Shown: positions 23,090-35,258, counted from the first letter of the stretch. The stretch is DNA of 64,000 bases from Dermatemys mawii (GCA_007922305.1 ML677364.1:13595572-13659571), one strand, 5' to 3'. Numbers and translations: made by a program. Notes: generated by a model not told the origin, from the letters alone.

Positions 23090-23636
23090 CCTGCCTTGGG
23101 GGAACAAATCTCAGGGGGAAAATCTGAGTATCTGGTAGTTAAGAAGTTGGGGTGCATGGGCTTGGGGATACTCAGGAATGAAAGGGTTGTTGGGGTCACC
23201 TTGCAAGAAATAAGTAGGCTGCTGGAAGCCAAAGTGAGACCCTGTGCTTGTGGTCAGGCTATGGCATCTAGGTCTCTGACCCAAAGATGCATAGCATAAA
23301 GGAACCCAAGGTTACAGGGCAGGTGGTGATAGAGCCTCGTATTGGTCTGAGTGATCCCCAAAATGTCACACCTCTCTCCTACACATGGGACATGGCAAGT
23401 GTGGGAGAGGGGAGTGGCACACACAGAACTCTGGAAAATTGTGAACCACTTGCAGGTGGCATAACCAGACAAAAGTTGTTGATAATCCAAATACATCTGA
23501 GATGTTTGCATGTGAGAAGGCTCAAGAAGAGTATATATGTCCCCTGAGGAACCTACTAGCCAAGAAGCAGAAAAAAAGCAATGTGTACCCCACAACTCCC
23601 AAAAATGAAGTACTGGTAGTGCTGGAATCAACTGTG
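23090..23636. other. Non-coding DNA, probable decayed repeat
   Basis: GC content is somewhat higher than in the flanks and several short frames occur on both strands, but no domain is recognised. The words 'gggagaggggagtggcacac' and 'gaaccacttgcaggtggcat' suggest retroelement-derived DNA; this is not certain. Confidence 0.35.
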
Positions 23637-23757
23637 TTCAGGGGTGATGGAACTATTTGTAGAGTGGGGGTGCTAAGAGACATTGAACCAAACTGTAAAC
23701 CCATTATATCATGGAAACCACCTCAAGCCAGGAGGTGCAGCAGAACACACTTATGAC
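23637..23757 (+). repeat. Interspersed repeat fragment
   Basis: 'ttcaggggtgatggaactat' through 'caagccaggaggtgcagcag' is a sequence I recall as a common turtle repeat beginning with a CAGGGGT-type word. It has no coding content. Confidence 0.45.
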
Positions 23758-23889
23758 TGTGTTGAACAGTGGTGAACAGAAACCACCCAGGCACTCAGAT
23801 CATTCCAGGTTCCCCTGCAGAGATTGTAGCTGTTGGAAGATGCCAGTTGAACCACCATCACATCAGAGTGTGGGTTTGCTGGGGTTAGT

Positions 23890-24000
23890 GTGATCAGGCA
23901 GAAAGTGTGAAAAATTGGGGTGGGGGTAATAGGTGCCTATATAAGAAAAAGCCCCAAATATCGGGGCTGTCTCTATAAAACAGGGACGTCTGGTCACCAT
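23890..24000 (-). repeat. Repeat terminus
   Basis: 'tgcctatataagaaaaagcc' and 'acgtctggtcaccata' form the end of an interspersed repeat I recall from turtles (complement starting 'tatggtgaccagacgtccc'). Its end coincides with the abrupt start of the gypsy integrase remnant at 24001. Confidence 0.45.
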
Positions 24001-24850
24001 AGCTGGAGTGATGCAAGTTTTGAGGATCTCACAAACTTTCCAAAATATTTTGGATTCAAAGTGTCTCCCTTGAACTGTTTGTAAATCATCTAGTATCCCA
24101 AATCTGGTGAAGAATTAATTAACTAAAATCTCTGTTCCTGTTCTCTTGGTTCTTATTGGATAAGCCTCGGGCATTTTATAAAGTCGTCCATGGCTATCAA
24201 TAAACATCAATTTGCAGACTATCTCAGGTGAAATCCCAAGAGCATCTATAACTTCTACTCCAGTATTGTCTCCACACAATAGTGCCACAATGGGACGCTC
24301 CCAGTTTTAGGGAAATTAGGGGGAGCCTTATTTGCAACGCAAGCATCACATTTCCTGCAACAATTTTCTACACACTTTTTGCACATTACCAAAAGAAATG
24401 CTCTCTTAGCTTGTCTGAGACTTTTTCAACCACAGAACATTTAGCCATTTTTAAATATTGACAGATCCTCCGTTTTCAATGTATCTGGTATAAACAGCTG
24501 ATCAACCATCAGCTGTTGGTTTTTCAGATCTCTAATGTGATATTTCATCTTTCAGTTCCAAGCTTCCTCCTTTGTGAACAGGACATTTTTGCTGTGATAT
24601 TCAGGATACCTCATTCAAAGATGGCTGCATTTGGAAACACATTTTCCAATCACACACTTCTGATATCAGGATCCTTTAATTGACTCAGAGTCCATTCCTA
24701 CAATACCACAACGGCTGTCTTTGTGCATCCACTGGGAATGATGGAAAGAGAGGTGATGGCAATGTCTTTCTGAGCACCCTCATTTCCTGCAGCTACCAAT
24801 TCCTTGCTCTCTTTCCTAAGACAATATCTGCAACTCTTATAGTTTCTGTT
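24001..24850 (-). pseudogene. Ty3/gypsy retrotransposon pol remnant (RNase H-integrase linker and integrase)
   Basis: Read on the minus strand, the translation follows a Metaviridae integrase in broken frames. 'TLSQLKDPDIRSV' near 24685-24650 is the linker before the integrase. 'CVENCCRKCDACVANKAP' near 24382-24330 is the zinc-binding region, followed by 'VIDALGIS', holding the first catalytic aspartate. Then come 'GRLYKMPEAYPI', 'FFTRFGILDDLQ' and 'VQGRHFES'. The second catalytic aspartate (family form 'SDQGRNFES') is valine, codon at 24073-24075. The protein stops after 'CITPAM' near 24001, so the catalytic glutamate and the C-terminal part are lost. Several stops and shifts are present. 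The element cannot integrate. Confidence 0.85.
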
Positions 24851-25224
24851 TTCTATTGAGAAGCTGTATTAGGAAAAACTACTTTATTATGAGCACTTGT
24901 ATGTATGTGGATCCACCATTGCTGAGAAGCTCTGTTGAAGATATGCACCGACCACACAAATACAACAGAAGGTGCTTAAGACTTAACAGTCTATTCGGAT
25001 GCAAACAACTGGGACAATGGGTGAGATGTCTCCTCAGACAATCACTTTAGCTCATTCCTCTGAAGGAGATTGGAGGAGGTGGGGAAACTTAGGGAGAAAG
25101 ACTGGAAATGTATCAGGAGCAGAACAAAACATCTGTGTTCTCCTCACCCATAACAATACTACATTCAATAACACACACTTTGTCCAAACTATGACTCCCC
25201 AATAACATGTACTAACAAATTATG
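24851..25224. other. Non-coding DNA, nothing recognised
   Basis: It lies upstream of the integrase remnant in its own orientation, but I cannot read RNase H or RT in it. Confidence 0.4.
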
Positions 25225-25412
25225 TTAAACAGTCTGTTCCACCTTGCATTTTGCTGTGACTCTGGGAGTTCCTTTCCCAGACCCGAGGAAGAGCTCTGTG
25301 TCACTCAAAAACTTGTCTCTCTCACTAAAAGAAGTTAGTCTAATAAAAGATATTAGTACTTCACTCACATAGTCTCTCTAATTTCCTAGGACCAACACAG
25401 CTACAACTACAT
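25225..25412 (-). mobile_element. Penelope-like element end (probable)
   Basis: Contains 'tttcccagacccgaggaaga', 'gctctgtgtcactcaaaaac', 'aaaagatattagtacttcac' and 'taggaccaacacagctacaa'. It is the reverse complement relative of 10611-10701 but extends further. I recall this as the terminal region of turtle Penelope/Neptune-like elements. No RT is present. Confidence 0.55.
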
Positions 25413-25600
25413 TTCTTTTAATGTAGATATTTTTGTATAACCTACATATAAAAGAACCATGTATCTGTAATATATAGATGCTTGATTCTAATGAACTTAA
25501 AGGGTCATATTTACAAACGATTCTACCTATGTTAAAGTAAATGAACTGTATAAAATTTACCCAACCATTCTATAGTTCAGAAATTACAAGGTGATTTTGC

Positions 25601-25636
25601 TTGTGTGTGTGTGTCTTTGTCTGTGTGGTGTGTGTA
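25601..25636 (+). repeat. (GT)n-rich microsatellite
   Basis: Interrupted gt dinucleotide run. Confidence 0.8.
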
Positions 25637-25840
25637 ATTACTACATTTTAATTTGTTCTACCCAAGACTGATCAGTTCTTCCTCAAGCATGCATGCACAG
25701 AATGCAGGTGGAAGTTATAATGAAAGCCTTCTCCTAGAATTGTAAAAGTGAGCAGCAGCAGAATATTGTTAGCATTCAGTTTACACCAGAGAGTTCAGGA
25801 ACACTGATGTTTATTTAACAATCTTACACAAGAATCTTCT

Positions 25841-25842
25841 GC

Positions 25843-25882
<40 letters not shown>
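25841..25882 (+). repeat. (GA)n microsatellite
   Basis: Run of about 20 ga units with one aa interruption. Confidence 0.92.
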
Positions 25883-26051
25883 ACCAGTTTAAGAGAAACA
25901 GTGGCAGGAATATCTGTGTCCTTTGGGCTTCCATCCACTATCAGATTATATATATAGCCCTGAAGCACATCTACCACTGATTTACCTGTAGGCTTCCCAA
26001 CTAACCCTTGCAGGATACATATTTCCTATCTGGCTGAATTATCTTTAGGAG

Positions 26052-26122
26052 TATAGTGTCTGATTCAAAGCCCACTAAAGTCATTCTGCTGACTTGACTG
26101 GGCATTGAATCAGGTTATAATG
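26052..26122. mobile_element. Short palindromic MITE, 'gattcaaagccca' family
   Basis: Left 'gtctgattcaaagcccacta' pairs with right 'actgggcattgaatcaggtt'. Same family as the 7.0-kb element. Confidence 0.5.
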
Positions 26123-26294
26123 ACAATGAGGCGCTGCAGAACTATAATGGACAAGACATGGAAGCACACCAATGTAAGCTCTTTTTCCTGAAGCACTAGA
26201 GAGTAGGGAATTTGCTATTGACAAATTGCTATCTGTGAACAGGGATAAGAGTATCCCAGAGCTGCTGGAGAACTCTAGGTGGACAGAGGCTCCA

Positions 26295-27554
26295 CAGGGG
26301 AGGGAGCTCTCTATTGTCATCTGTTGGTGATCAGAAAATATGACAGAATAGGCCAGCCCTCACTTGCATTGGAATCATGTGAAGTTGGAGGCATTTTGGT
26401 TGAAAGTTAGGATATGTCTATACTACCCACCGGATCGGTGGGTATTTTTTGATGTAGTGGGGATCAATTGATTGCATCTCATCTGGATCCTTGATCCCTG
26501 AATCAATGCCTGTACTCCACCTCAGCAAGGGGACTAAGCAGAGTCAATGGGGGAGTGGCCACTGTCGACCCACTGCTGTGGGGATGGCCATGTATGTCGA
26601 CCTAAGGTACTTCGACTTCAGCTACGCGAATAACATAGCTGAAGTTGCGTTATCTTAGTTCAATGCCCCCTCCCAGCCCTCAGTTAATTTTTATTTTGTG
26701 GGGAGTAATAAAACATTAGTATTCCTGTTGGGTAATGAAAAATCAAGAGAACTGTGCCAGACAGGCCTCGGGGGGAGGGATGACTCTGACCAAATCCCAA
26801 TCTATCACACTTGCGTAGTAGAGCCTGGATAAAGTTAGAGAAGAGAAAGGGGCTTCTATCAGTGACTCTTAGGATTCTGCTAATGGTACTATATGCCACT
26901 GATTTCTCTCTGACAACTTCAAAAATAGGCAGATTTTGGAAACAATAGGTTATTTTAAGTTGAGTGGTACTATAAAGATGGTTTTAGTAGAAGCGATAGA
27001 GAGCAGCATCTTAGCTGAGGAATTCCAGTGAGCCATCCTCTTCCAGCAACCAAGTCTATACCTACTACAGCTGGGTTAGATGACAGAGACACTGGAACAG
27101 ACCAGGAAGTACTTCCTTTGCTGGAGACCAACCTGCTCAAACTCTTGACTCTACCAACCTGGATGACAAAGTGTGAGTGAGGGGTGTAGCAAACAATAGC
27201 TATTGCAAGAATTCATTGTCTTACTGGACACTCACACCATGAAGAAAGGACAGAATTTGACTATTGCCAAGACAGTTAGGATTGGGAGAAGCCGGGTGTT
27301 AATACATGCATGATTGATTATTGTTGATTGATTATTAATGGCTTTTCCAAGTTTATACTGTGTTCTCTTTTCCTCCAGTAATGTTTTCTTTGTTTTGTAC
27401 AATGAGTGCAGTGCTTGCAAGGGGAAAGTCCTGCCAGAAGTTCTCTAGTTTTCCCAGGTTTCTGGATGGCCACTCAAGCTGATGTTTAAGCTCACAGAAG
27501 GAACTCCTAGACATGACCTTTTTGCTGCAGACAGCGGCTGGCAGAAGAGTGACA
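26295..27554 (+). mobile_element. Old LTR related to the 8.4-kb solo LTR
   Basis: Ordered matches to the LTR at 8373-9515 run from end to end: 'tgtcatctgttggtga' (versus tgacatctggtggtga), 'cctcacttgcattggaat', and 'gtgcagtgcttgcaagggga'. The 3' part 'ggaactcctagacatgacc' with 'gctggcagaagagtgaca' matches the same region of the other copy. It is clearly more diverged. A MITE is inserted at about 26410-26682. No internal coding region is seen, so it is probably a solo LTR. Confidence 0.6.
26410..26682. mobile_element. MITE nested in the old LTR
   Basis: It starts 'gatatgtctatactaccc' followed by a small palindrome 'ccaccggatcggtggg'. It ends after a second palindrome 'cttcagctacgcgaataaca' paired with tagctgaagttgcg. 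This is a turtle MITE type I recognise, with a decayed right terminus. Confidence 0.6.
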
Positions 27555-27950
27555 CAAGAAAATACTTCCTGGAAAAGTTCAGTGTCTTCAAAGAATAGGT
27601 AGAGACTTTTCCTTTATGCTCTCTCAGCGCAGCAACATCCTAGCTGCTGGATTTTCAAGACACAAAAGCCAAAATATCTTGACCATTTCCCTGATCCCAA
27701 AGTGTAGTTAAATTATCATGGCAGAACCCAAAGGAATATGATGGGGGCACTAAGCTGCTGTGTCTGCTCCCTGATCTCTAGGGACCTCTGAGGTTGTAAA
27801 AAATATCTTTATAATCTTCAAACAAGAAATTAACCATTTCAAGAAAGTCTTGCAGTATTTGACTTATTTCACTTTTTTTGAATGAATGTTGACATCAGAA
27901 AAGAGCAGTTCAAGATACCCCACCACAGGAGAACACCAGAGATCCAATTA
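27555..27950. other. Non-coding DNA, nothing recognised
   Basis: No gene or repeat recognised. Confidence 0.4.
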
Positions 27951-28256
27951 GGCTACGTTTATACTTGGAGAGAGGGGTGTAATTCCCAGCTCATGTAGCC
28001 ATACTCACAATATCTGTCATTGAGCTAGCACACTCAGAATAGTAGTGTAGCCACTGCAGGATGGGGAACAGTGACACTGGCTATCCACCCCATGTACAAA
28101 CCTTCTGGACACTGTAGGTACTTGGAATGGGTAGCCTGCACCACCACTTGCTGCTGCCCATGCTACCATGACAACTCTGATATTTTTAGTGTGTTACCAT
28201 GAATATACATATACAAGCTAGGAATCACATCTCTAGCTCCATGTGTAGACATAGCT
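27951..28256. mobile_element. MITE with tgtctacac-type ends
   Basis: Left end 'ggctacgtttatact' and right end 'tgtgtagacatagct' are diverged inverted repeats. Inner words 'gtaattcccagctcatgtag' and the complement of 'tagctccatgtgtagacata' continue the symmetry. Non-autonomous DNA transposon. Confidence 0.6.
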
Positions 28257-28884
28257 GCAGTCCTCCTCTGCTCCTCCTCTTGTTGTGGGGGGAGTTGTAC
28301 ACTATTTCACCTGTTTTAATGGAGTGTTGTCTGTTTGGGCAAGTGAAGTGGGCACCAAGTGAAGTGAAATGGCCAGACTTCTTTGCTCACTCTCCACCCA
28401 TGTGCTTCTAAATATCTCCTGCTCTCCTTCCCCCAGCTGGAGTCACAATATAAGTAAAGCCAAACAGAAGAGCAAGGAGAGAAGATGTTTACTCCCTTGC
28501 ACAGCCAAGAAGAAGATGTGATGATCTAGCCCTCAGAGACCAAAATCACAAACACTCTGACTTAATTGTGATAGAAATCTTCTCTCAGTCAAACCATTGA
28601 CCACCTGTAGAAACACTATATTTAGGCTAAAAAGAGGAAGCAGAGTGAGATTTTGCCTCAGATTGTTCATCGGATTCCTTTATTGTCCATTCCCAGTATT
28701 ATCAACTTTTGAGATTTTTTTCAGGAGTTTTGCCATATTTAGTGCTTTTCTTAAAGCCCCAGATCCTAGAGCCACATATACATGAAATTCTTGGTGTTCA
28801 CTTTCTAGCTGTAATGATTGCAGAGAAAAGTTTGAAAACATGAATCCTAAAAGCTCAAAACCCAGAACACATATAATTACACGG
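28257..28884. other. Unique DNA
   Basis: No gene or repeat recognised. The short plus frames here have no recognisable domain. Confidence 0.4.
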
Positions 28885-29701
28885 TATCATAATCATACAG
28901 AAGGGTAGCATAGGATTCTTCATTACCTGTAAGGGATTCAGAAGCTCAGATAACCTGGTTAGCACCTGACTAAAAGAACCAATGGGGACAAAAGATTCTT
29001 TCAAATCTGGAGGGTGGGAGAGGCTTTGTTTTGCCTCTTTGTTTGTGTGAGTGTTCACTCTTGGGACTGAGAGGGACCAGACAGCAATTATTTTCCTCCA
29101 AAGAATTCTGAACCAGTCTCTCATCTTACAAAAATTAAGTACCAGCCAGGCAAGACATGTTAGTTATCTTTTGTTTTCAACTTGTGAATTTTCCCTTTGC
29201 TAGAGGGAGGTTCATCCCTGTTTTGTTGTTGTTTGTAACTTTGAAACTAAGGTTAGAGGGGGTTCCTCTATGTTTTTTTAAAATCTTTTGTTACTCTGTA
29301 AAGTTATCTACCGTCTTGATTTTACAGAGGTGATTCTTTTATCTTTTTTTCAAATAAAATCCTTCATTTCAGACTCAAACTGATTTTTCCATTGTTTTAA
29401 AGATCCAGGGGTTTGGATCTGGCTCACCTGTAACAGTTGGTGAGGATATTAGTCTAAAGCCTTCCTAGGAAAGGGGTGTAGGACTTGGGGGGATATTTTG
29501 GGGGGAATAGGAACTCCAAGTGGTCGTTTTCCTGAATCATTGTATAAATCACTTGGTGGTGGCAACAATAACGTTCAAGGAAAAGGAATTTGTGCCTTGG
29601 GGAAGTTTTAACCTAAGCTGATAGAAAAAAGCTTAGAGGGTCTTCCATGCAGATCCCCACATCTGCACCCTAGAGTTCAGAGTGGTGAGGGAACCCTGAC
29701 A
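28885..29701 (+). mobile_element. Solo LTR with 5-bp duplication CACGG/CATGG
   Basis: The element runs from 'tatcataatcatacagaagg' to 'gggaaccctgaca' and is flanked by CACGG (28880-28884) and CATGG (29702-29706). The flanks differ by one transition at a CpG, consistent with an old 5-bp target duplication. Inside are 'ttcaaataaaatccttcatt' (polyadenylation word) and 'gatccaggggtttggatctg'. A second copy of this family lies in opposite orientation at 31953-32880. I recognise it as one of the most frequent LTRs in turtles. No coding part remains. Confidence 0.75.
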
Positions 29702-31179
29702 CATGGTTTTTAAGACAATCTCATGAATGATTTTGGGGTCTGACTCATGCTTGTTGCCTGCTTAGAGTTGACAATTCTGCATCCCTCTCCTCCTGACTTT
29801 GGGCATCCATTTAGACACCAACTCTTACAACTGTAGGTAGGATTGATAAATCCAGTCAACTCATAAAGTTTTTTAATATAAAGTCTTTATTAAGCCACAA
29901 ACCCCTCATTGCTTCTCCAGCCACCTTCCAGATTCAGTAGATTTATCTGGCCTGTGTAAAATTTGGTGTAGCTGTAACTGACAAAGTCTTTTATGCCTGT
30001 ATAATCTTCAATTTTAGATTTCTTTGTATGTCTTTAAAAATGTCCTGGATATAGAAGTAATTATAATAATTTTGTGCTAATGAATGGGGTTCACTTCTGA
30101 GATGATGAAAGGTTTTAAGTCTATTAATAATAAGAATATTTTGCACTAGGAGTGATCTTTTGGTTTTCTCTCAAAAATGTGTTTCATTCAAATCGTGCAG
30201 AAATCAGAATAAGGAAGGTATGAATTAATGACATTTTAAAAATAGTAAACCCTGTGATTTGAAGACACACAAATTATTCATTAATAATGGCCCAAATTCT
30301 TATTTGTTCATAGGTCAGACTATGTCAGTCTCTCTGCAGCCATCAATTGGCTCTCTCATGTGCATTGCTTCAAATTCTTTATCATTTTTGTAGTCACTAA
30401 ATATTGCATTGTGATGTTGAGCAAACCTTGCACTTTCTGATTAAATTGTTAAAACAATAAACACATCTACAATATTCAGAAAGAACATATTTCATGTCTA
30501 CTCTTTTTTTAGGAAACACTGTCTCAACTGATTTATACTGGAGCTTTCATTAATAATTATGAGACTGATTACATATTAGACATTATACTTAATATTGTTA
30601 AGTATCGATACTGTGTGAGTTTCTTCCACAAGAAGTTACCAGATTGATGCATCCTGAGAAGCAGTACCATCTTGGGATAGATCTTTATGCTTTTTATACC
30701 TCCCTAGTGTTTTTAACTATGTATTCAATTTAACTGGCATCTTTGTAGTTGTTGTTCATATATCAGACATCTCTCACTGGGATTGGTCCATCTGTGGTAT
30801 GTTCTGTCTTGCTTGTTACTGTTTTGTGGGCTAAAGGGAACCCAGGGACAAATAATTGTAAACAGGCTGCAAAAAAAAAATTAGGAAACTGAGCATCAAC
30901 AAGCTGCTTTCATATGTGGAGAATAGCAGTGCAGTTAAAACAAATTTGGGAAGGTTATTTGCCTAAATAAAGGCATATATTGTTGAATGCAACTATTTAA
31001 AGCACCTAGATATTCTTAGTTTGGTGTTAAAACTTTCATCCCGTCCTTATTTTTTTTCAATTGTTCTTAAATAGTCATTTGAAATTAATACTATCAGCAG
31101 ATAATTAGAATATTACGCAAGATAGACATAAAAATATAATGAATTCCAACTTAAATTTTATTAAGGAACTAACCCTTTG
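29702..31179. other. Unique AT-rich DNA
   Basis: No gene or repeat recognised. Confidence 0.45.
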
Positions 31180-31665
31180 GAACAATTATGGATAGGCTCC
31201 GTCTTTGATATGGAGGTTGCAGGATGACACAGACTCTGTGACTTCCTGCAACCTCTGTGACTTCTGCAGCAACCAGTGTGGCTGACCCCAGGGCTGCCTG
31301 AGCAGCTAGGCTAGCCACCCAAGCAGTGCCCAATGTGGCTGGCCCCAAGGACCTCTGAGCATCAGTCCCAGAGATGGCTGTAGCTGCTCCAGCATGGCAG
31401 CTCCTGAAAGCAGTCCTGGAGTCGCTGGAGCAGTGACTGACACTGGGGCTTCCCCCGACAGTGACTAGAGCAGTGGCTGGCACCTTGGAGCTGCTGCAGG
31501 CCTTCCTGCCCCCTGGACAGTGCCCCTCTTAAGATTCAATCAGAGGTATTTATGATATAAGTCATGGCCAGGTCACAGACCATGATTTTTTTTCTTTCTT
31601 CCCTGTGACCTGTCCATGACATTTACTAAAAATACCCATGACTAAATTGTAGCTTTAATTATGAT
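31180..31665. mobile_element. MITE-like element with GC-rich core
   Basis: The right part 'ccctgtgacctgtccatgac' and 'aaaatacccatgactaaatt' is the terminus of a turtle repeat I recognise. Inside, 'atgacacagactctgtgact' and 'ggtcacagaccatgatt' give local symmetries. The left end is decayed ('attatggataggctccg'). The antisense frame of 104 codons is not a gene. Confidence 0.5.
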
Positions 31666-31952
31666 CCGTTCTTTTACAAGCATGGTATGAGAGTGTATGC
31701 ATAATTCGAATGGTATGGAAGTTCATTGCTATTTTCTGGGTCACTGAATGGGGGTGATCTTTTAGGACCTGGCTAATAAGTAATCACATACATTTCTGTG
31801 ATAGCAGGGAGTGGGCAATGATGGACTTTAGTCCATCCATCTTGAAGCCTGAGTGAGATGCTCATATGTGACTACTTGGTTGTGAGTGAAAATTCATTGT
31901 TACAAATGAAAGGACTAGATTCACAAAGAAATATAAGTTTGACAATGCTGAG

Positions 31953-32880
31953 CGTCAAGGTTAATTCCCCAGTCTGGCACTTCAAGTGCAGAAGTGGGGC
32001 TCACAAGGATTTTAAAAATTAATACTGCCCCCTCCAGGCTTGTAGTAAATTCCCAAGGTTACAGCTTTAATTTGACCTTAGATTGGTAGATGCTACCACC
32101 ACCCAAATGCAGAACCCTTTGAGAGCCCAGGAAGATGCACATGGGAATTCCCTCCTGTGGGGTACCCTCAAGCCCTTTCACTCCGCTCTGGGGAAGAGCT
32201 AAGAAAGGGGGGAAAAGGAAATCAGCTGTTGCCACCAGCTAATTAAACAACATGTGCACAAACCAATTAAGCCACAAAAATTCAATTCTGTTCTTAAAAA
32301 AGGTAAATTTTATTAATAAAAAGACAAGAAATAAAATACATCTGGGAACTCAGGCAACTGTTAGATTTTAAAAGAGTAACTACAAAGATTAAGTACCAAG
32401 GATAGCTGTCTTGAGGTCCAGCTTAAAGGATATAAGCAAAACAAAAGCCCCTGGGTTAGCACAGAAGAATCCACAAGCCTTACAGAAATAAAGGGGATAA
32501 ACCTAATTGTGTCTTCCTAGGCATTTTCTGATTTACTTACATATCTGGAGTTTTAAATGAATAGTTTCTCGGTATGATACTGATGATCTTTTCATACCTG
32601 GCCCAAGCTTCTGACAGCACAGCTGCTGCCCTGTCCACCTCTCCCTGAAAGAACAATAACAGACAGACAAATTTTCTAAATTTTAAAAAGTTCTAGCCTT
32701 CCCATTGGCTCTTTTGGTCAATTGCCCACACACTTCCTTTTACCTGTGCATAGCAGTGAGACTTTTTAACCCTTTACAGGTAGTGCAATTACAGAACAGC
32801 TACTAAGAGGGATTTTATAGCTACTGACTGCCTAGGTGTTCATAAAAGGGATTTACCGCCGCCCCCCTTCATTTATCACA
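31953..32880 (-). mobile_element. LTR, same family as 28.9 kb, opposite orientation
   Basis: On the minus strand it begins 'tgtgataaatgaa' and ends '..aaccttgacg', matching the ends of the LTR at 28885-29701. Shared inner parts include the complement of 'tctaaattttaaaaagttct' and of 'aggtaaattttattaataaa'. The flanks (ctgag and attac) show no target duplication, so one border may be rearranged. Confidence 0.6.
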
Positions 32881-32884
32881 ATTA

Positions 32885-33880
32885 CCATGCCTAACTTTTA
32901 GAAGCCTAGGAAATCATGGACTCACAAAGTCTGAGATATGCACCTGTGCTCTGCATACAAGGAACAGGGTGAGATAGGCACTTAAGAATTTGATCCACAA
33001 AAACCAGGATCCCCACCCTAAACTAGCCAATGGGAGATGCTAAGATGAGAGTGTGACCTCCAGTCTGCCCCTCTCAGGGAGTTCAGAGCCTAAGTCTGGA
33101 TTGAAGGGAAATACCTCCCACTGCGTGGGATTCTCACCTGCAAACTCTCCTGGGACCAGGCACCTCCCATGTTTCACCTGGGGTGTGGGAGACCCCTAGG
33201 TCCAGGCCTTTTTCTACTTGAGTGGAAAAGGGTTCTGCCACCTCTCAGGTGACTGCCCTAATCACTGGGTTATGGGATATTCTGTTGTGGACACTCCTTC
33301 CATCTCTCCTCTTGAAGCTGTTCCACTATGGACAAATAATTTGATATGTGAATGACTCTGTAGCCTGGTGGTTACAGCACTCATCTGGGAGATGGAGAAT
33401 CCAGTCCCCTTGCTCCAATGACTTTTTAAATAATTCTTTGTGAAATAGGTTCAAAAGGAGAAGTTGAGGAAGCCCCTATACCAGAGTATCCTTTAGCTCT
33501 AGACTCCTTGCCTGAGAGGTGGCAGATCCCCAAAAGGGGACCTGAACTGGGTTTCTCTCACATCCCAGTGTATACCCTAACCACTAGGTTACAAGTTATG
33601 AGGGAGAACTTCCAGTATTTAATTTGCAGCAAAAGAGGTTCTGGGGTTCAAAAGGGAATCCTCCGCACAGCGTGATCTCGCCTGCACCATACTCAATGTT
33701 CATGCACAGAGGCAGAAACATAGGCAGCTGGGGAAGTCTTACTGCATAATGTGGGTACCAAGTGAATTTAAGTGCCTGCAGGATTTGGCAGCAGCTGAAT
33801 GGAGTCTGATTCTCAGGTTTAAGTGTCTCACATAGCAGTTGAGCACCTAAGTCCTTTTGTGAATCTATCCCAAATTGCCT
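32885..33880. repeat. Composite repeat with tRNA-like modules in both orientations
   Basis: Three tRNA-derived modules are readable. A forward part 'tgtgggagacccctaggtcc' lies at 33185. A forward 'agcctggtggttacagcact' plus 'gaatccagtcccc' lies at 33361-33409. A reverse module at 33535-33595 holds 'ctgaactgggtttctc' and 'ccctaaccactaggttac', the complement of an A-box-like 'gtggttaggg' and a B-box-like word. Flanking DNA ('gaagcctaggaaatcatgga', 'tgagcacctaagtccttttg') is symmetrical in meaning, suggesting a large palindromic element that contains SINE-like units. None folds as a functional tRNA. Confidence 0.5.
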
Positions 33881-35219
33881 ATTGATATGAAAAATCTGGA
33901 ATTTATGGCCATAGCTCAAGCAGTCTATTCTGAAAGTCTGAAATGTCTTAGTTTTATGAAATGAATATTGGACACAATCTTAGCTTACACCAGACATTGA
34001 TAAGGTTTGACTTTTTAAACCACTGTCTACAAATGTTCAATATGAAATCTACATTTTGGAACACAAAAAAGGCTATAATGAATGTTTGGGGGATTAACTG
34101 CTGACTTAAAGAAATTATATCTTGGAAAAATGTACTTCGAACTATAAAGATTACTTGTACTATAACTTGATTTGCTGCAATGTACTAAGAAACAAGACAA
34201 GTCAGAGAAACATTAAATCAGGATTTTCAAAGTATGTTTTTGTGTGCAGAATCACTTCACTTTGCGCTAAATTTTGATCTCAGTCTCACTAGCGAAATTT
34301 AAATATGACTGAAATCTGATTCAGGCCCTTTAAAAGTAATAAAATGACATATTTAATTTAATACAAAAATCTTTGTAACTCCCTTTTTGTAATTTGGAAA
34401 TAATTTAATAGCCGATGGGCTACTGACTATGACATACATTCTCTGGGCAGAGTATTGCATTAAATAAGAAACTAACAGTAATTTGCATCATGATGAAAGA
34501 GAATTGAAGATCAGACAATTTTTAAGTTTCTAGGTTTTGATTTTAAATGACTTAATGAGAGAGATACTTCAAACCCTGCAAGAACAAATGTGATTGGTCA
34601 GAAGTCTGCTAATTTAGATGCCCCTATAATTATTCTTTTCAGTTAGGTTAACTTTTTTTTTAATTTTGTAAAACAATAAACTAGAAAGAAACCTGTTTTG
34701 TAATCTGCTGGGTACTGAAATGAATGATAGACTTCACCCCTTCTCTCAGTAATAAATTGTAAAAGTTTAGTCATCATCAAATATATTTAAACTATTAAAT
34801 TCAAACTATTAAGCATTTTTGAGTGATCAGTCAGTCTGATTACTGGAACTGCTGATAATTCCTTACCCCCAAATTTTGTGTCTAGGTTTTCCCATACGAT
34901 GGAATTTTCTGTTCTCTTTTTTATTACATTACATTAATTGAAACCTACACCTACATTTTGCTTTTACATTTCCCTTTTTGATCTGTGAATTTAAAGGCCA
35001 GCATAAGCAAAATAAAATCTAATTAACCAATGTAATTATTAAACCTGAACTGCTATCCTTGTCAGTTAGCCTTCAGAAATTTGTTTTACTTTCTAACGAT
35101 CTGCAGAAGAGCCTGATAGTCAGATTTGTATCTATTTGTGAGGAAATGCAATTCCACCTATTAGTATGAAAGTATATTCTGCTTATACCAGGTCTGAATA
35201 TGATCTTTAATCTTGATAA
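33881..35219. other. Unique AT-rich DNA
   Basis: No gene or repeat recognised over 1.3 kb. Confidence 0.5.
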
Positions 35220-35258
35220 TGTTTTTTTTTTTTTACTTTTATTTCATTTGGTTATAGA

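Noticed and set aside
31169..31483. 104-codon alanine-rich minus frame
   Set aside because: Lies within the GC-rich core of a MITE-like repeat.
33361..33413. tRNA gene
   Set aside because: Only a tRNA-derived SINE head; stems do not pair and the B box is degenerate.
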